Below the pieces are notes generated by a model. It ran no database searches. It was not told the origin of the DNA and saw only the letters and a list, made by a program, of their open reading frames with translations. Of a DNA stretch of 64,000 nucleotides, positions 38,728-48,319 are shown piece after piece (position 1 is the stretch's first letter; every line of letters begins with the position of its first letter). The position numbers were made by a program, and so were the translations under genes. This DNA is from Halorarius halobius (GTDB taxonomy: Archaea; Halobacteriota; Halobacteria; Halobacteriales; Haloarculaceae), in contig NZ_CP101161.1 in the NCBI RefSeq assembly GCF_024298865.1, positions 2,253,227 through 2,317,226 of the forward strand, in the 5' to 3' direction.

Positions 38728-39107
38728 GCTTCGACGTTCCAACAGACCGGCGCTACCTGGAATCGCACGAGTGGGCACTCGACACCGACGGCACCGTGCG
38801 TGTCGGCATCAGCGACTTCGCACAGGACGAACTCGGCGACGTGGTGTTCGTCGAACTGCCCGACGAGGGCGACGAACTCGAGCGCGAGGCCGCGTTCGGC
38901 GTCGTCGAGTCCATCAAGGCCGTCTCGGACCTGTACGCCCCCGTCTCCGGCACCGTGACGGCGACGAACGACCGGCTCGTCGACGAACCGGAACTCGTCA
39001 ACGAGGACCCGTTCGGCGACGGCTGGATGCTCGAACTCGACCCCGCGGACGACGCGGAGTTCGACGACCTGCTGTCGCCCGAGGAGTACGAGAACCAGAT
39101 TGCGTAG
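38724..39107 (+). CDS. gcvH: Glycine cleavage system H protein
   Basis: A 127-residue lipoyl-carrier that shuttles the aminomethyl arm between the P proteins and GcvT. The lipoyl site is Lys65 in [14 protein letters not shown]. The N-terminal strand [13 protein letters not shown] and the pattern [11 protein letters not shown] match the family. It overlaps the gcvT stop by four bases. A lipoylation enzyme is not visible in this window. Confidence 0.95.
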
Positions 39108-39193
39108 GGGGCGTGGCCAGCGTGGCCGACCGGAGGGAGGCCACGTGATAGCGAGCGGTGGAGCCGCGAGCAGTGCGGTCCGGAGCCGCCCAG

Positions 39194-40681
39194 TCAGAAC
39201 CTGAACTCGAAGCGAGCGCCGCCCTCGTCGCTCCCGGCTACCTCGACCGTCCAGCCGTGGGCGTCCGCGACCTGCTTCACGATGGCGAGGCCGATGCCCG
39301 TGCCGTCCCCACCGGTGTACCCCTGGCCGAACACCTCCTCGCGCTCATCGACGGGGATGCCGGGGCCGTCGTCGGCGACGTAGAACCCGTCGGCGTCCTC
39401 CAGCATCGACACCGTCACGGTCACGTCGTCGCCGCCGTGCTCGACGGCGTTGCGGAACAGGTTCTCGAACAGTCGGGCCAGTCGGTCCCGGTCGGCCTCG
39501 ACCGTCTGGAGAAAGCCCATCTCCAGGTCCCCGTCTCGGGTGTCGACCTGGCCCCAGGCGTCGTCGACCAGTTCCACGAGGTCGATAGGCTCGGGGTCGA
39601 TGTCGGTGTCGCCGCCCTGCGCCAGCGCGAGCACGTCCTGGATGATGGTCTCCATGCGGTCGAGCGACTCGAACATCGACTCGACGTGCTCGATATCGCC
39701 GGTCTGTTTCACGAGTTGCGCGCGCCCGCGAACGACGTTGAGCGGGTTACGGAGGTCGTGGGAGACGACGCTGGCGAACGATTCGAGCCGTTCGTTCTGC
39801 CGCTGTAGCTCCTGTTCCCGCTCGATGCGGTCCATCGCGGCCTCCGCGGTCCGGGCGTACACTTCCGCGATGTCGCGGGCCTTCTCGTCGAACCCCTGTG
39901 AGGCGCCGACGACGAGCAGACCGTGCTCGCCCAGCGGCAGGGCGTACAGCACGCCCAGGTCGGGAAACTCGTCGCCCTCGAGGGTCGTCGGGGCGCCCGC
40001 CTCGAAGACGGCCATCGCCTCGCTGTCCGGCCACAGTTGCTGCGGCTCCCAGTCGACGGCCGTCGAAGTGGTCGCCGAGGGGACCAGGCGGTCGCGGTCG
40101 GGTTCGTGGAGCCACACGCCCGCGAACGGTCCGGGGATGCCGACGCGGCCGTCCTCGACGAGGCGGCTGGCGACCGTCTCCCGGTCGGCGGCGTCCAGCA
40201 GGCTCCGGGTCGTCTCGTTGAGGACGGCGAACCGTCCCCGTTCCTCCGAGAGTCGCTCCGCGATGGTCGCGGCGTGGTCGGCCCGGGACTCGGCGTCGCG
40301 CACCCTCGCCGTCTGGAGGCCGACGGCGAAGCCGGCGACGGCCCCGACGCCCGCGAGCGCACCCAGCAGTGCCCCCTCCTCCCGGAACGTGACGCCCCCG
40401 CTCGCGGCGAACAGTAGCGCGGCGCCGCCGCCGAACGCCAGCGCCCCACCCCCGGTGCCGGCGGCGACGTACGGGTAGTTGCCGCGCGACACGTCGCTCC
40501 CGAGGAGATAGCTCCCGCAAAACAGCAGTAGGACGCCGGCGGCGACGGCGACCGTCGGCATGGTCGTCCGGCCGTAACTGACGTAATGGCCCCCACCCAG
40601 AACCACGAGCGCCACCCCGACGGCGCCCACCCCGAGCATCGACCCCACGGCGGCGACTCGTTGTGGCGTCAACCGGTCCAT
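39194..40681 (-). CDS. Membrane-bound sensor histidine kinase with GAF-like domain
   Basis: A 495-residue histidine kinase. Residues about 10-125 contain four or five short hydrophobic segments, a GAF-like domain follows (about 150-280), then the phosphoacceptor His308 in SHDLRNPLNVV and the HATPase domain (NLFRNAVEHG, DGPGIPVDE, GTGIGLAIVKQ). ATG 40681 is preferred because TTATAC lies 24 bases upstream, as for a leaderless mRNA. No response regulator is adjacent. It is inserted on the opposite strand between gcvH and gcvPA, so a link to glycine cleavage is only positional. Confidence 0.85.
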   Translation of the reverse strand: MDRLTPQRVAAVGSMLGVGAVGVALVVLGGGHYVSYGRTTMPTVAVAAGVLLLFCGSYLLGSDVSRGNYPYVAAGTGGGALAFGGGAALLFAASGGVTFREEGALLGALAGVGAVAGFAVGLQTARVRDAESRADHAATIAERLSEERGRFAVLNETTRSLLDAADRETVASRLVEDGRVGIPGPFAGVWLHEPDRDRLVPSATTSTAVDWEPQQLWPDSEAMAVFEAGAPTTLEGDEFPDLGVLYALPLGEHGLLVVGASQGFDEKARDIAEVYARTAEAAMDRIEREQELQRQNERLESFASVVSHDLRNPLNVVRGRAQLVKQTGDIEHVESMFESLDRMETIIQDVLALAQGGDTDIDPEPIDLVELVDDAWGQVDTRDGDLEMGFLQTVEADRDRLARLFENLFRNAVEHGGDDVTVTVSMLEDADGFYVADDGPGIPVDEREEVFGQGYTGGDGTGIGLAIVKQVADAHGWTVEVAGSDEGGARFEFRF

Positions 40682-40861
40682 GGACGGGGTTGCGGGTGTC
40701 TCCCGTATAACCGTTGGTTTTGTTCGCTCGCTCGAGGCTGAAGAATCCATGTCCGTGTACACTTGGCCCACGCTACCCGGTCCGCAAGCCCAGATTCGTG
40801 TAGTCGAACCGGGGGACTCAAGGCCCTCTCGTCGCAAGATTGCCGCACGTCCTTCCTACAC

Positions 40862-42190
40862 ATGACAGACGACGGCAGTCCATTCACGCCGCACACGGCC
40901 GCCGAGACGGCGTCGATGCTCGACGCGGTCGGCGCCGACAGCGAGGAGGCCCTCTTCGACATTCCGGAGCCAGTCCGGTTCGACGGTGCGTACGGCATCG
41001 ACGCGCGCTCGGAACGGCGCGTCCGCACCGACGTCGGGGCGACGCTCGACCGCAACGCCGACCTCGTGGAACTGCTCGGCCGCGGCACGTACGACCACTA
41101 CGTCCCCTCGGCGGTCGACCACCTCGCGGACCGCTCGGAGTTCCTCACCTCGTACACACAGTACCAGCCCGAAGTCGCACAGGGGTTCCTGCAGGCGCTG
41201 TTCGAGTACCAGTCGATGCTGGTCGAGTTGACCGGCTTGCCGGTGGCGAACTGCTCGATGTACGACGCCGCCACCGCGCTGGGGGAGGCGGCGACGCTGG
41301 CCGACCGGGTGCGAGACACCTCGGGCACGCGCGTGCTCGTCCCGGAACTGCTCCGCGAGGGCCGCCGGGGCGTCCTCGAGAACTACGTCGCCGGCACCGA
41401 CCTCACCGTCGAGTCGTACCCGACGGCCGACGCCAACGCCGACGTCGAGGCGCTGGCCGAGCGCGTCGACGACGAGGTGGTGATGGTGTACGCCGAGAAC
41501 CCGACCGTCCGGGGCACCATCGAGGAACGACTCGGCGACATCGGCGCCATAGCCGACGACCACGACGCGCTGTTCGTCCTCGGCACCGACGCCGTGGCGC
41601 TGTCCCTGCTGGAGGAACCGGCCAGCGTCGGCGCGGACGTCGTCGTCGGCGACGCGGGCGCGCTCGGCACCGGGAGCGCCTACGGGTTCGGGAGCGGCCT
41701 GTTCGCGTGCCGCGAGGCGTTCCTCCGGCAGGTGCCCGGCCGACTGGTCGGCGCCGGCGAGGACGCCGCGGGTCGCCGCGCGTACACCCTGACGCTCCAG
41801 ACGCGCGAACAGCACATCCGTCGGGAGCGGGCCACCTCGAACATCTGCTCGAACCAGGCGTGGGTCGCGCTCCGGACGGCGATGCACGCCGCGTTGCTCG
41901 GCCCGGACGGACTGGTCGAGGTGGCGAACGACTGCGTCCGACTGGCCGACGAGACGGCCGACCGCCTCGACGACGTCGTCGGGATGCGGGCGCCGGTCCA
42001 CGACCGCCACCACTTCCGCGAGTTCGTCGCCCACACCGACCAGCCGGCCGCGGCGGTGGCCGACGACCTCCTCGCGGAGGGGTACGCCGTCCACGTCGTC
42101 GGCGAGCACGAACTCCAGGTGTGCGTGACCGAGACGACCGAGCCGGAACTGGACGGGTTCGTCGAGGCCGTCGCGGAGGTGGCCCGATGA
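40862..42190 (+). CDS. gcvPA: Glycine dehydrogenase (decarboxylating) subunit 1
   Basis: A 442-residue half of the P protein, with no PLP lysine in this half. Features: [17 protein letters not shown] start, [34 protein letters not shown] and the end [14 protein letters not shown]. It forms a heterodimer with GcvPB to decarboxylate glycine and load GcvH. ATG 40862 is preferred; earlier starts fall in the divergent promoter region. It overlaps gcvPB by four bases (ATGA). Confidence 0.95.
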   Translation: MTDDGSPFTPHTAAETASMLDAVGADSEEALFDIPEPVRFDGAYGIDARSERRVRTDVGATLDRNADLVELLGRGTYDHYVPSAVDHLADRSEFLTSYTQYQPEVAQGFLQALFEYQSMLVELTGLPVANCSMYDAATALGEAATLADRVRDTSGTRVLVPELLREGRRGVLENYVAGTDLTVESYPTADANADVEALAERVDDEVVMVYAENPTVRGTIEERLGDIGAIADDHDALFVLGTDAVALSLLEEPASVGADVVVGDAGALGTGSAYGFGSGLFACREAFLRQVPGRLVGAGEDAAGRRAYTLTLQTREQHIRRERATSNICSNQAWVALRTAMHAALLGPDGLVEVANDCVRLADETADRLDDVVGMRAPVHDRHHFREFVAHTDQPAAAVADDLLAEGYAVHVVGEHELQVCVTETTEPELDGFVEAVAEVAR

Positions 42191-43605
42191 AGTTCGACCA
42201 GGCCCGCTGGACCGACGGCTCGGACGACCGCTACGAACCCCTGCTGTCGGAGAAGGGGAACCGCGAAGTGGAGGTGGAGTCGGACCTGCCCGACGAGTTG
42301 ACGCGGGACACGCTCGAACTGCCGGACGTCTCCGAGCCGGAGGTCGCCCGGCACTACACCCGGCTGTCGGAGATGAACTACGGCGTCGAGAGCGGTCCGT
42401 TCCCGCTCGGGTCGTGCACGATGAAGTACAACCCGAAGTTCACGGAGGACCTCGCGGCCCACCCGAAGGCCGGCATCCATCCCGACCGGCCCGAGTCCAC
42501 CGCCCAGGGTACCCTGCAGGTGATGTACGAACTCCAGGAGTATCTCGGCGACATCGGCGGGATGGACGCGGTGACGCTCCAGCCGCCTGCCGGCGCGGCG
42601 GGCGAGTTCACGGGTATCCACATCGCGCGTGCGTACCACGAGGCGAACGGCGACGCCCGTAGCGAGGTCGTCATCCCCGACTCCGCGCACGGCACGAACT
42701 TCGCCACCGCCGCGATGGCGGGCTACGACGTGGTGTCGCTCCCCTCGAACGACGACGGGCGGGTCGACCTGGAGGCGCTGGAGGCGGCGCTGACCGAGGA
42801 GACGGCCGCCCTGATGTTGACGAACCCGAACACGCTCGGCCTGTTCGAGCGCGACATCGGCGAGATAGCCGAGATGGTCCACGACGTGGGCGGCCTGCTC
42901 TACTACGACGGCGCGAACCTCAACGCACTGCTCGGGCGCGCTCGACCCGGCGACATGGGGTTCGACATCATGCACTACAACGTCCACAAGACGTTCGCCA
43001 CGCCCCACGGCGGCGGCGGACCGGGCGCAGGGCCGGTCGGCGTCGTCGCGGACCTCCGCGAGTTCCTGCCGGACCCGCACGTCGAGAAGACTCCGGAGGG
43101 ATACCAGTTCTACACGCCCGAGCGGTCCATCGGCAAGGTCCACGGCCACTACGGCAACTGGCTCGTGCTGCTGAAGGCCCACGCCTACATCGCGCGGCTG
43201 GGCGACTCGGGGCTGGAAGACGCCAGCGCGAAGGCCGTCCTCAACGCCAACTACCTCGCCGAGCAGGTGGAGTACGAGGTGCCGTTCGGCCCGTTCCACC
43301 ACGAGTTCGTCGCCAGCGCGGGCGAGCAGGACGCCGCCGACGTGGCCAAACGGATGCTCGATTACGGGGTGCATCCGCCGACGACGAAGTGGCCCGAAAT
43401 CGTACCGGAGGCGCTGATGACCGAGCCGACCGAGGTGGAGAGCAAGCGCACGCTCGACCAACTGGCGGCGGCGTTCAACGCCGCACGCCGTGATGACACC
43501 GAGACGCTCGAAGCCGCTCCCGAACGGACCGCCGCGCGCCGCATCGACCAGGCGTCGGCCGCCCGCAACCCACGGCTCTCCTGGCAGGCGCTCGGGGACG
43601 AGTAG
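42187..43605 (+). CDS. gcvPB: Glycine dehydrogenase (decarboxylating) subunit 2
   Basis: A 472-residue PLP-binding half of the P protein. Lys268 in [19 protein letters not shown] is the Schiff-base lysine. Other landmarks: [33 protein letters not shown] and [16 protein letters not shown]. It works with GcvPA, GcvH and GcvT. About the last 30 residues are less conserved. The gene ends before a 535-base region without clear genes. Confidence 0.95.
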   Translation: MKFDQARWTDGSDDRYEPLLSEKGNREVEVESDLPDELTRDTLELPDVSEPEVARHYTRLSEMNYGVESGPFPLGSCTMKYNPKFTEDLAAHPKAGIHPDRPESTAQGTLQVMYELQEYLGDIGGMDAVTLQPPAGAAGEFTGIHIARAYHEANGDARSEVVIPDSAHGTNFATAAMAGYDVVSLPSNDDGRVDLEALEAALTEETAALMLTNPNTLGLFERDIGEIAEMVHDVGGLLYYDGANLNALLGRARPGDMGFDIMHYNVHKTFATPHGGGGPGAGPVGVVADLREFLPDPHVEKTPEGYQFYTPERSIGKVHGHYGNWLVLLKAHAYIARLGDSGLEDASAKAVLNANYLAEQVEYEVPFGPFHHEFVASAGEQDAADVAKRMLDYGVHPPTTKWPEIVPEALMTEPTEVESKRTLDQLAAAFNAARRDDTETLEAAPERTAARRIDQASAARNPRLSWQALGDE

Positions 43606-44140
43606 CGAATCGCCGTTTTCGACACGCTCGCCCGTCTATATCCGTACGGTGCTGTGTCGCGTCCGTTCGCTCACCGGCGAATTTGCTATCGCAGTATGTG
43701 ATTTATAGATGGCGTCGAGGACGGGGGCCGAAGCCGTGTCTGGGTGGTATCGGACTCAGAGTGGCGGGGTACGCGGGTCCGGGTCCCCGTGTGTCGTGAC
43801 GGGGGGGCGGGTATCGTGTGGCGTGGCGGAAGATTCGCGCGCAGGGGCGCGAGCGAGCGCGGGCTGAATATCACACCGGGGGTGAGGTGGAGGTAGAGGT
43901 GGCAAGCGCAGACGGCCGTACGGAGTGCAGAGAACGGTGGCAAAGTCGGGTGCGCGGGGACGTTGGAACGTAGCGGCCCCGGGAAGAACGAGCGGCCCAC
44001 TCGGGTGACAGAGCAGGTGCGAGCGGCCCGGTAGGAGTCGTCGCTCCCCAGATGGGGAAGCACCGTACGACACAGAGGTCGCACGGTCGGGTCGGTGCAG
44101 GTCGGAATGCCGGTCCGCGACCGCGGGGGCTCAGGTGGCG
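43606..44140. other. Gene-free convergent region, G-rich on the + strand
   Basis: No gene is accepted in these 535 bases between gcvPB and the zinc-ribbon gene. A TATA-like ATTTATAG (43700-43707) on the + strand is followed by a strongly G- and purine-rich stretch, with GAGCGGCCC repeated at 43990 and 44021. I looked for RNase P and SRP landmarks and found none. A structured RNA is possible but not shown. Open frames on the minus strand are arginine- and proline-rich and judged spurious. Confidence 0.35.
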
Positions 44141-44323
44141 TTACGCGCTCGTGTCGACGGCGGCGCCGGTGTCGACGTCGCCGTCGATGCGGACGAACCC
44201 GTACTCGCAGTCCGGGCAGTGCCACTTCACCTTCGTCCCGAGATGCATCGTCGTCGAGGCCGACCGATAGAACGTCTTCGTGTCGTCGCAGTTCGGACAG
44301 TAGTGGTCGAGTTCCATGCTCAT
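44141..44323 (-). CDS. Small zinc-ribbon protein with two CPxC knuckles
   Basis: A 60-residue protein with two CxxC pairs: YCPNCDDTKTF near residue 8 and HCPDCEYGFVRI near residue 34. The fold is a rubredoxin-like zinc ribbon of the kind found as haloarchaeal single-domain proteins, usually of unknown function. ATG 44323 is chosen because MSMELDHYCPNC matches the family start. It stands alone between two gene-poor stretches. Confidence 0.7.
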   Translation of the reverse strand: MSMELDHYCPNCDDTKTFYRSASTTMHLGTKVKWHCPDCEYGFVRIDGDVDTGAAVDTSA

Positions 44324-44538
44324 GGCTCGGGGTACCGCCTGGCCGTGGTTCAACTTACTGGTTCGGCCCGGGAGACGAGCCCCGACGACCGGGCGCTCGC
44401 TGGAACTGGCGATGATAAACTACATCTTACGATACTGAATCGGACGCGGAGTTCCGGCCGGTCACGGCCCCCCACGTAAACCGGCCGGTCATGGCAACCG
44501 GAAGGCAAAAGGTGGCGCTCGCTAATCCGTCACACACC

Positions 44539-45693
44539 ATGCAGGACGCGTACATCGTCGACGCCGTTCGCACGCCGTTCGGCAAGGAGGGCGGCTCGTT
44601 TACCGACACGCACCCGCAGGACCTCGCGGCCGAACCCTTGCTGGCGCTCGAGGAGCGCAACGGGTTCGAGGGGAGCGAGGACATCGAGGACGTCATCTAC
44701 GGCTGTGTGACGCCGAGCGACGAGCAGGCGAACAACATCGGCCGGCTCGCGCCGATGGTCGCCGGCTGGGGCGACGACGTGCCGGGCGTCCAACTCGACC
44801 GGATGTGCGGCTCCGGCCAGCAGGCAATCAACTTCGCGGCCGGCCAGATTCGCGGCGGGATGCACGACGTCATCGTCGCGGGCGGCGTCGAGCACATGAG
44901 CCGCGTCCCGATGGGGTCGGCCGGCAACTCCATCACGGACACGTACTTCGAACATTTCGACGAGTTGACCACGCAGGGCGAGGGCGCAGAGCGCATCGCC
45001 GAGCAGTGGGGGTTCTCCCGGGACGACGTCGACTCCATCGCCGCCGACTCGCAGTCGCGATGGGGCGAGGCCGCCGACGCAGGCAAGTACGACGACCAGG
45101 TCGTGCCGGTCGAGACGGAACTGGACGGCGAGAGCGTCGTCGTCGAGGAGGACGAACACCCGCGGCCGGGCACGGACAAGGAGACGCTGTCACAGCTACC
45201 GCTGGCGTTCCGCGCCCCCGACGACGGCGTCATCCACGCCGGCAACTCCTCGGGCATCGTCGACGGCTCCGCCGCGACGCTCGTCGCCTCGGGCGAGGCC
45301 TGCGAGGAGCACGGCTGGGAACCGATGGCCCGCATCGTCGATACCCACGTCGTCGGCGTCGACCCGGTGACGATGCTGACGGGACCGATTCCGGCGACGA
45401 ACGAGATCCTGGAACAGAACGACATGACCGTCGACGACATCGACCGGTTCGAGGTGAACGAGGCGTTCGCCTCCGTCATCACGGCGTGGCTCGAGGAGAC
45501 GGGTGCCGACTGGGAGAAGACGAACGTCTGGGGCGGCGCCATCGCGCACGGTCACCCGCTGGGTGCGACCGGTGCGGGTCTGCTCGGCAAGCTCCCCTAC
45601 CAGCTCGAGGAGTGTGACGGCCAGTACGGGCTCTGTACGATGTGCATCGGCTTCGGACAGGGCGTGGCGACCATCATCGAGCGCGTCGAGTAA
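44539..45693 (+). CDS. Acetyl-CoA C-acyltransferase (thiolase)
   Basis: A 384-residue thiolase. The nucleophile is Cys90 in LDRMCGSGQQAIN, the acid-base pair is the His in GGAIAHGHPLGATGA and Cys in LCTMCIGFGQGVA. The start MQDAYIVDAVRTPFGK is typical, so the ATG at 44539 was chosen over an earlier frame start. It condenses two acetyl-CoA to acetoacetyl-CoA or cleaves 3-ketoacyl-CoA; haloarchaeal thiolases of this type often serve beta-oxidation or PHA. Supplying HMGS is possible. There is a gap of 79 bases to the next gene. Confidence 0.9.
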   Translation: MQDAYIVDAVRTPFGKEGGSFTDTHPQDLAAEPLLALEERNGFEGSEDIEDVIYGCVTPSDEQANNIGRLAPMVAGWGDDVPGVQLDRMCGSGQQAINFAAGQIRGGMHDVIVAGGVEHMSRVPMGSAGNSITDTYFEHFDELTTQGEGAERIAEQWGFSRDDVDSIAADSQSRWGEAADAGKYDDQVVPVETELDGESVVVEEDEHPRPGTDKETLSQLPLAFRAPDDGVIHAGNSSGIVDGSAATLVASGEACEEHGWEPMARIVDTHVVGVDPVTMLTGPIPATNEILEQNDMTVDDIDRFEVNEAFASVITAWLEETGADWEKTNVWGGAIAHGHPLGATGAGLLGKLPYQLEECDGQYGLCTMCIGFGQGVATIIERVE

Positions 45694-45772
45694 CCCACCG
45701 TTCGCGTCGAGTCGGCCCCCGGGCGAACGTCTCGGGGACCGACTATAAGACCGCCCGGCACGAGTGTGTGGT

Positions 45773-46312
45773 ATGAAGATATACACCGGCCGCGGCGACG
45801 AGGGGATGACCGACCTCCGAGACATGTCGCGCGTGTCGAAGACGAGCCCCCGAATCGAAGCGTACGGCACCGTCGACGAGGTGAACTGCGCCGTCGGCGT
45901 GCTCCGCCCCTCGGGGTACGACGACGTCGACGAACAGCTCCGTCGCATCCAGAACCACCTCCACGTCGTGCAGGCGGAACTGGCGACGCCCGACGCCGAC
46001 GACGAGGACACTCCCCACGTCCGCGAGAAACACGTCGAGCAACTGGAGGCGATGATGGACGGGTTCGACGACGAACTCGACCCGCTCGACCACTTCATCC
46101 TCCCCGGCGGTAGCGAGGTGGGTGCGAAGCTCCACCAGGCACGGGCCATCTGCCGGCGCGCCGAGCGCCGCACCGTCGCGCTGGCCGCGGACAACCCGAT
46201 AAACGAGGCGGTCGTCACCTACCTCAACCGGCTGTCGGACGCGCTGTTCACGCTCGCGCGCGTGGTGAACCAGCGCGAGGGCGTCACCGAGGACGCACCC
46301 GAGTACGACTGA
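45773..46312 (+). CDS. pduO: Cob(I)alamin adenosyltransferase, PduO type
   Basis: A 179-residue four-helix ATP:corrinoid adenosyltransferase that makes adenosylcobalamin from cob(I)alamin. The start MKIYTGRGDEGMTDL is the ATP-binding loop; R-A-I-C-R-R-A-E-R-R and NRLSDALFTLARVVN are the conserved last helices. A CTATAAG box lies 24-30 bases upstream, so the mRNA is probably leaderless. It follows the thiolase on the same strand with its own promoter. Confidence 0.9.
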   Translation: MKIYTGRGDEGMTDLRDMSRVSKTSPRIEAYGTVDEVNCAVGVLRPSGYDDVDEQLRRIQNHLHVVQAELATPDADDEDTPHVREKHVEQLEAMMDGFDDELDPLDHFILPGGSEVGAKLHQARAICRRAERRTVALAADNPINEAVVTYLNRLSDALFTLARVVNQREGVTEDAPEYD

Positions 46313-46437
46313 GCCACACGAAAAGGCCGGTCGGGACAGACCGGACGGGATGCCCACGCGGCCGACGTGCGACGGCGCCCCGACCCCGCTCATCGGGACC
46401 ACGGAAGGGCCGGGGATGGCCAGCACGCGACCGTGGT

Positions 46438-46453
46438 TTTAGGTTTGCCTAAA
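46438..46453. promoter_or_regulatory. DtxR/SirR-like inverted repeat
   Basis: TTTAGG-tttg-CCTAAA has perfect six-base arms, the consensus shape of DtxR/IdeR/SirR metal-regulator boxes, and is followed within six bases by a TATA-like TTAAAT. The next annotated start is 46587, and a 39-codon frame (46471-46590) that ends in the ATGA of that gene lies between. A metal-responsive promoter is inferred, not shown. Confidence 0.45.
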
Positions 46454-46586
46454 CCGGGTTAAATCTTGCTATGTTTAGCTCGGCCGAAAGGCGACTGCCT
46501 GATTCGGCGTATGGATATCAGAACACGAATCGTCAGGTTGTCGCCGCAATAGCTTTATTTTCTGTCGGCGTAGTCGTATCGGAACC

Positions 46587-46850
46587 ATGAACAAGCATTT
46601 CGAAGATACGACGTACTACCTGAAGCGTGCCGGCGAGACGGCGAAGGCGGGCCTCGCGGAGGAACTCGGGGCGGTGGAGCGCCGGCTCCGAGAACTGGCG
46701 GGGCGCGAACAGCCCCCCGACCCCGGCCGCATCGAGGAACTGCGGGCAGACCTGCTGGAGCTACAGCAACGCGCGGAAGGCGAAGGACGGGAGGCCATCG
46801 CAACGGCCCGCGAGCGACTCGGGGAGTACCGGGTGCGGCGGGAAGCGTAG
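46587..46850 (+). CDS. Helical haloarchaeal protein of unknown function (DUF7553-like)
   Basis: An 87-residue charged protein predicted to be mostly helical: FEDTTYYLKRAGETAKAG, then a second amphipathic helix (EELRADLLELQQRAEGEGRE). It has no membrane segment or Cys. Haloarchaea have a family of short helical proteins of this kind. A TTTATTTT element at 46551-46558 lies about 30 bases upstream, so a leaderless mRNA is likely; a DtxR-like box is 130 bases upstream. The tRNA-Val promoter follows. Confidence 0.65.
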   Translation: MNKHFEDTTYYLKRAGETAKAGLAEELGAVERRLRELAGREQPPDPGRIEELRADLLELQQRAEGEGREAIATARERLGEYRVRREA

Positions 46851-46851
46851 C

Positions 46852-46860
46852 CCTTAAGCG
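46852..46860 (+). promoter_or_regulatory. TATA-like element of tRNA-Val
   Basis: CCTTAAGCG overlaps the end of the 87-residue gene and lies about 28 bases before the tRNA start, the usual distance of an archaeal TATA box. Confidence 0.45.
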
Positions 46861-46885
46861 TCGGCCTGCGGTACGATTGCTCGCC

Positions 46886-46960
46886 GGGTCGGTGGTCTAG
46901 TCCGGTTATGACACCTCCTTCACACGGAGGAAGCCGGCGGTTCAAATCCGCCCCGACCCA
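46886..46960 (+). tRNA. tRNA-Val (anticodon CAC)
   Basis: A 75-base cloverleaf. The acceptor GGGTCGG pairs with CCGACCC, followed by discriminator A. The anticodon stem CCTCC/GGAGG encloses TTCACAC, so the anticodon is CAC, valine. The T arm is GGCGG-TTCAAAT-CCGCC. CCA is not encoded. Its last 16 bases are part of the left attachment repeat of the integrated element, and the tRNA sequence is intact. Confidence 0.95.
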
Positions 46961-46962
46961 CT
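46945..46962. repeat. Left attachment site (attL), 18-bp direct repeat
   Basis: AATCCGCCCCGACCCACT spans the 3' end of tRNA-Val and recurs at 51865-51882 as a perfect direct repeat. tRNA 3' ends are common targets of tyrosine integrases, which keep the tRNA complete by carrying its tail in the element. Confidence 0.85.
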
Positions 46963-47418
46963 CGCTCACTTCGTTCGCGTGAACCCACAGACGGGAGTGG
47001 TGCGTATTTAACCACACCTGGTTTCACCGTCGGTGGACCCGTCAAGTCGGCGGATTGGGGGTCGCGCCGTGTGCGTGTTTCGTGAAGGAGACGGGTGAAT
47101 ACATAAGTATTACTCCGCTGTCAGCCGCCCAACACGGCGAGAAGCGCCGCGCCCGAAGTCAGCCTGTCGCGTTCGCGGGCGGGTCGTCGGACGGTGGAGG
47201 GGACGCTCGCGTTCTCGCACCTCTCGGCTTCCAGTCAGGGCCGGTTTTGACACTACTTTCCCGGCGGGCCTTCGTGGGACGTTACCCGACTCGAAGATTT
47301 CTGCCGGATTCGTAGGCGCGTAAGGCCGCTTGTCGGTTACCTCCCGGGGCTGGGAGTCGGCCGACCGAGTCCTGATATACAGGCTTCGGACGACGACCAC
47401 GGGGTGGACGTTGTATCG
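46963..47418. other. Left end of the element without recognisable genes
   Basis: A 456-base stretch between tRNA-Val and the secreted-protein gene. It contains GTATTTAACC (47004-47013) and ACATAAGTATTA (47101-47112) as possible promoters. Short open frames on both strands are basic and low-complexity and are not accepted. It may hold the element's att core or a recombination-directionality site. Confidence 0.4.
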
Positions 47419-48183
47419 TTACGAGCGGTGGCGGATGCCCCCCGCGACCAGCAGTAATGCGATGACGGCACCGAGGACACCGACCCCCGGGCCGGACCCG
47501 TCGCTTGGGGTCTCATCTTCTGGGTCGGGTTGTGCGGTCTCGCCTGTCGTCTCCTCCGGCTCCGAGGTGGGGGCCGTGGTTTCGGTCCGCGTCTCTGCGG
47601 GCGTATCTGTCGCTTGTGGTGTCTCCGTCGGCTGTGGGGTGTCGGTCAGCGTTGGCGTCGGTGTCGCCTCTGCCTCCGCGGGATACCACTGGTGTTCGTT
47701 GTTTTCGCTTATCGTGTACGACCAGTTATACTCCCCCTGGAACGGCCCGCCTTCGTAAATGGTGATACACAGTTGGTCGTCGCTTTCGGAATACACCTTG
47801 AACGATGCGTTTCTCGTCAGGTCGGGAATCGTGTACGCCCCCGAACGCCCGGGGACCGACCGCATGTTGACTAACTCGGTTGCCGAGGGGCCGACACCGA
47901 TGTCGATGACCATCTCCCGTTCGTTGTCCCCAATATTGTCACCGAAGAAGGTGATAGCGAAGTAATCGCCGTCCTCCGCGATGAACGGAATCGCATCGCT
48001 ATCTCCCGGGGAGTTGATTGCCCCTCCGACCCCGACTGCATCTGCCTCGTAGTTCTGCTCTTGTTCCTCTACGTTGTATCCTGTGTAGTCACAGTTTTCT
48101 GCTATTTCGTCCTCGCTGGCCCCCACCACCATCGGAGCCGTCGTCAGCACCAGTACACAGACGACTACCGGCTTCCAGTTCAT
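47419..48183 (-). CDS. Secreted protein with PGF-CTERM-like tail
   Basis: A 254-residue protein. MNWKPVVVCVLVLTTAPMVVG is a signal peptide; cleavage is expected around residue 21. Residues about 30-155 form a beta-rich domain (DSDAIPFIAEDGDYFAITFF, then CITIYEGGPF with a Cys pair) resembling pre-peptidase C-type domains. A Thr/Pro/Glu linker follows (about 160-225), then GPGVGVLGAVIALLLVAGG and RHRS, a variant of the PGF-CTERM sorting tail that archaeosortase replaces with lipid. ATG 48183 was chosen over the TTG at 48210, since a TATA-like ATTTATTT lies 29 bases upstream. Confidence 0.75.
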   Translation of the reverse strand: MNWKPVVVCVLVLTTAPMVVGASEDEIAENCDYTGYNVEEQEQNYEADAVGVGGAINSPGDSDAIPFIAEDGDYFAITFFGDNIGDNEREMVIDIGVGPSATELVNMRSVPGRSGAYTIPDLTRNASFKVYSESDDQLCITIYEGGPFQGEYNWSYTISENNEHQWYPAEAEATPTPTLTDTPQPTETPQATDTPAETRTETTAPTSEPEETTGETAQPDPEDETPSDGSGPGVGVLGAVIALLLVAGGIRHRS

Positions 48184-48319
48184 CCGGCTTGGACATGATA
48201 GGACGTTCAAATAAATCCTCTCCTTACCAGAACCAGTGCCTTCTGCCGGTTTTTGCTGCTTATCGCCGAGGCTCGATACAGAACGTCTATCAATCGAACT
48301 TGCTACGAACGGTTGCCTG

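Noticed and set aside
43725..44110. RNase P or SRP RNA in the gene-free gap
   Set aside because: The universally conserved landmarks (for example GAGGAAAGTCC, ACAGAA, GGAAGG-type loop) were not found by eye.
43686..44225. 179-codon minus-strand frame
   Set aside because: Arginine- and proline-rich and without domain pattern; it overlaps the end of the real zinc-ribbon gene in another frame.
46961..47418. Genes in the left end of the element (frames at 47055 and 47110)
   Set aside because: Basic, low-complexity translations on both strands without start signals.
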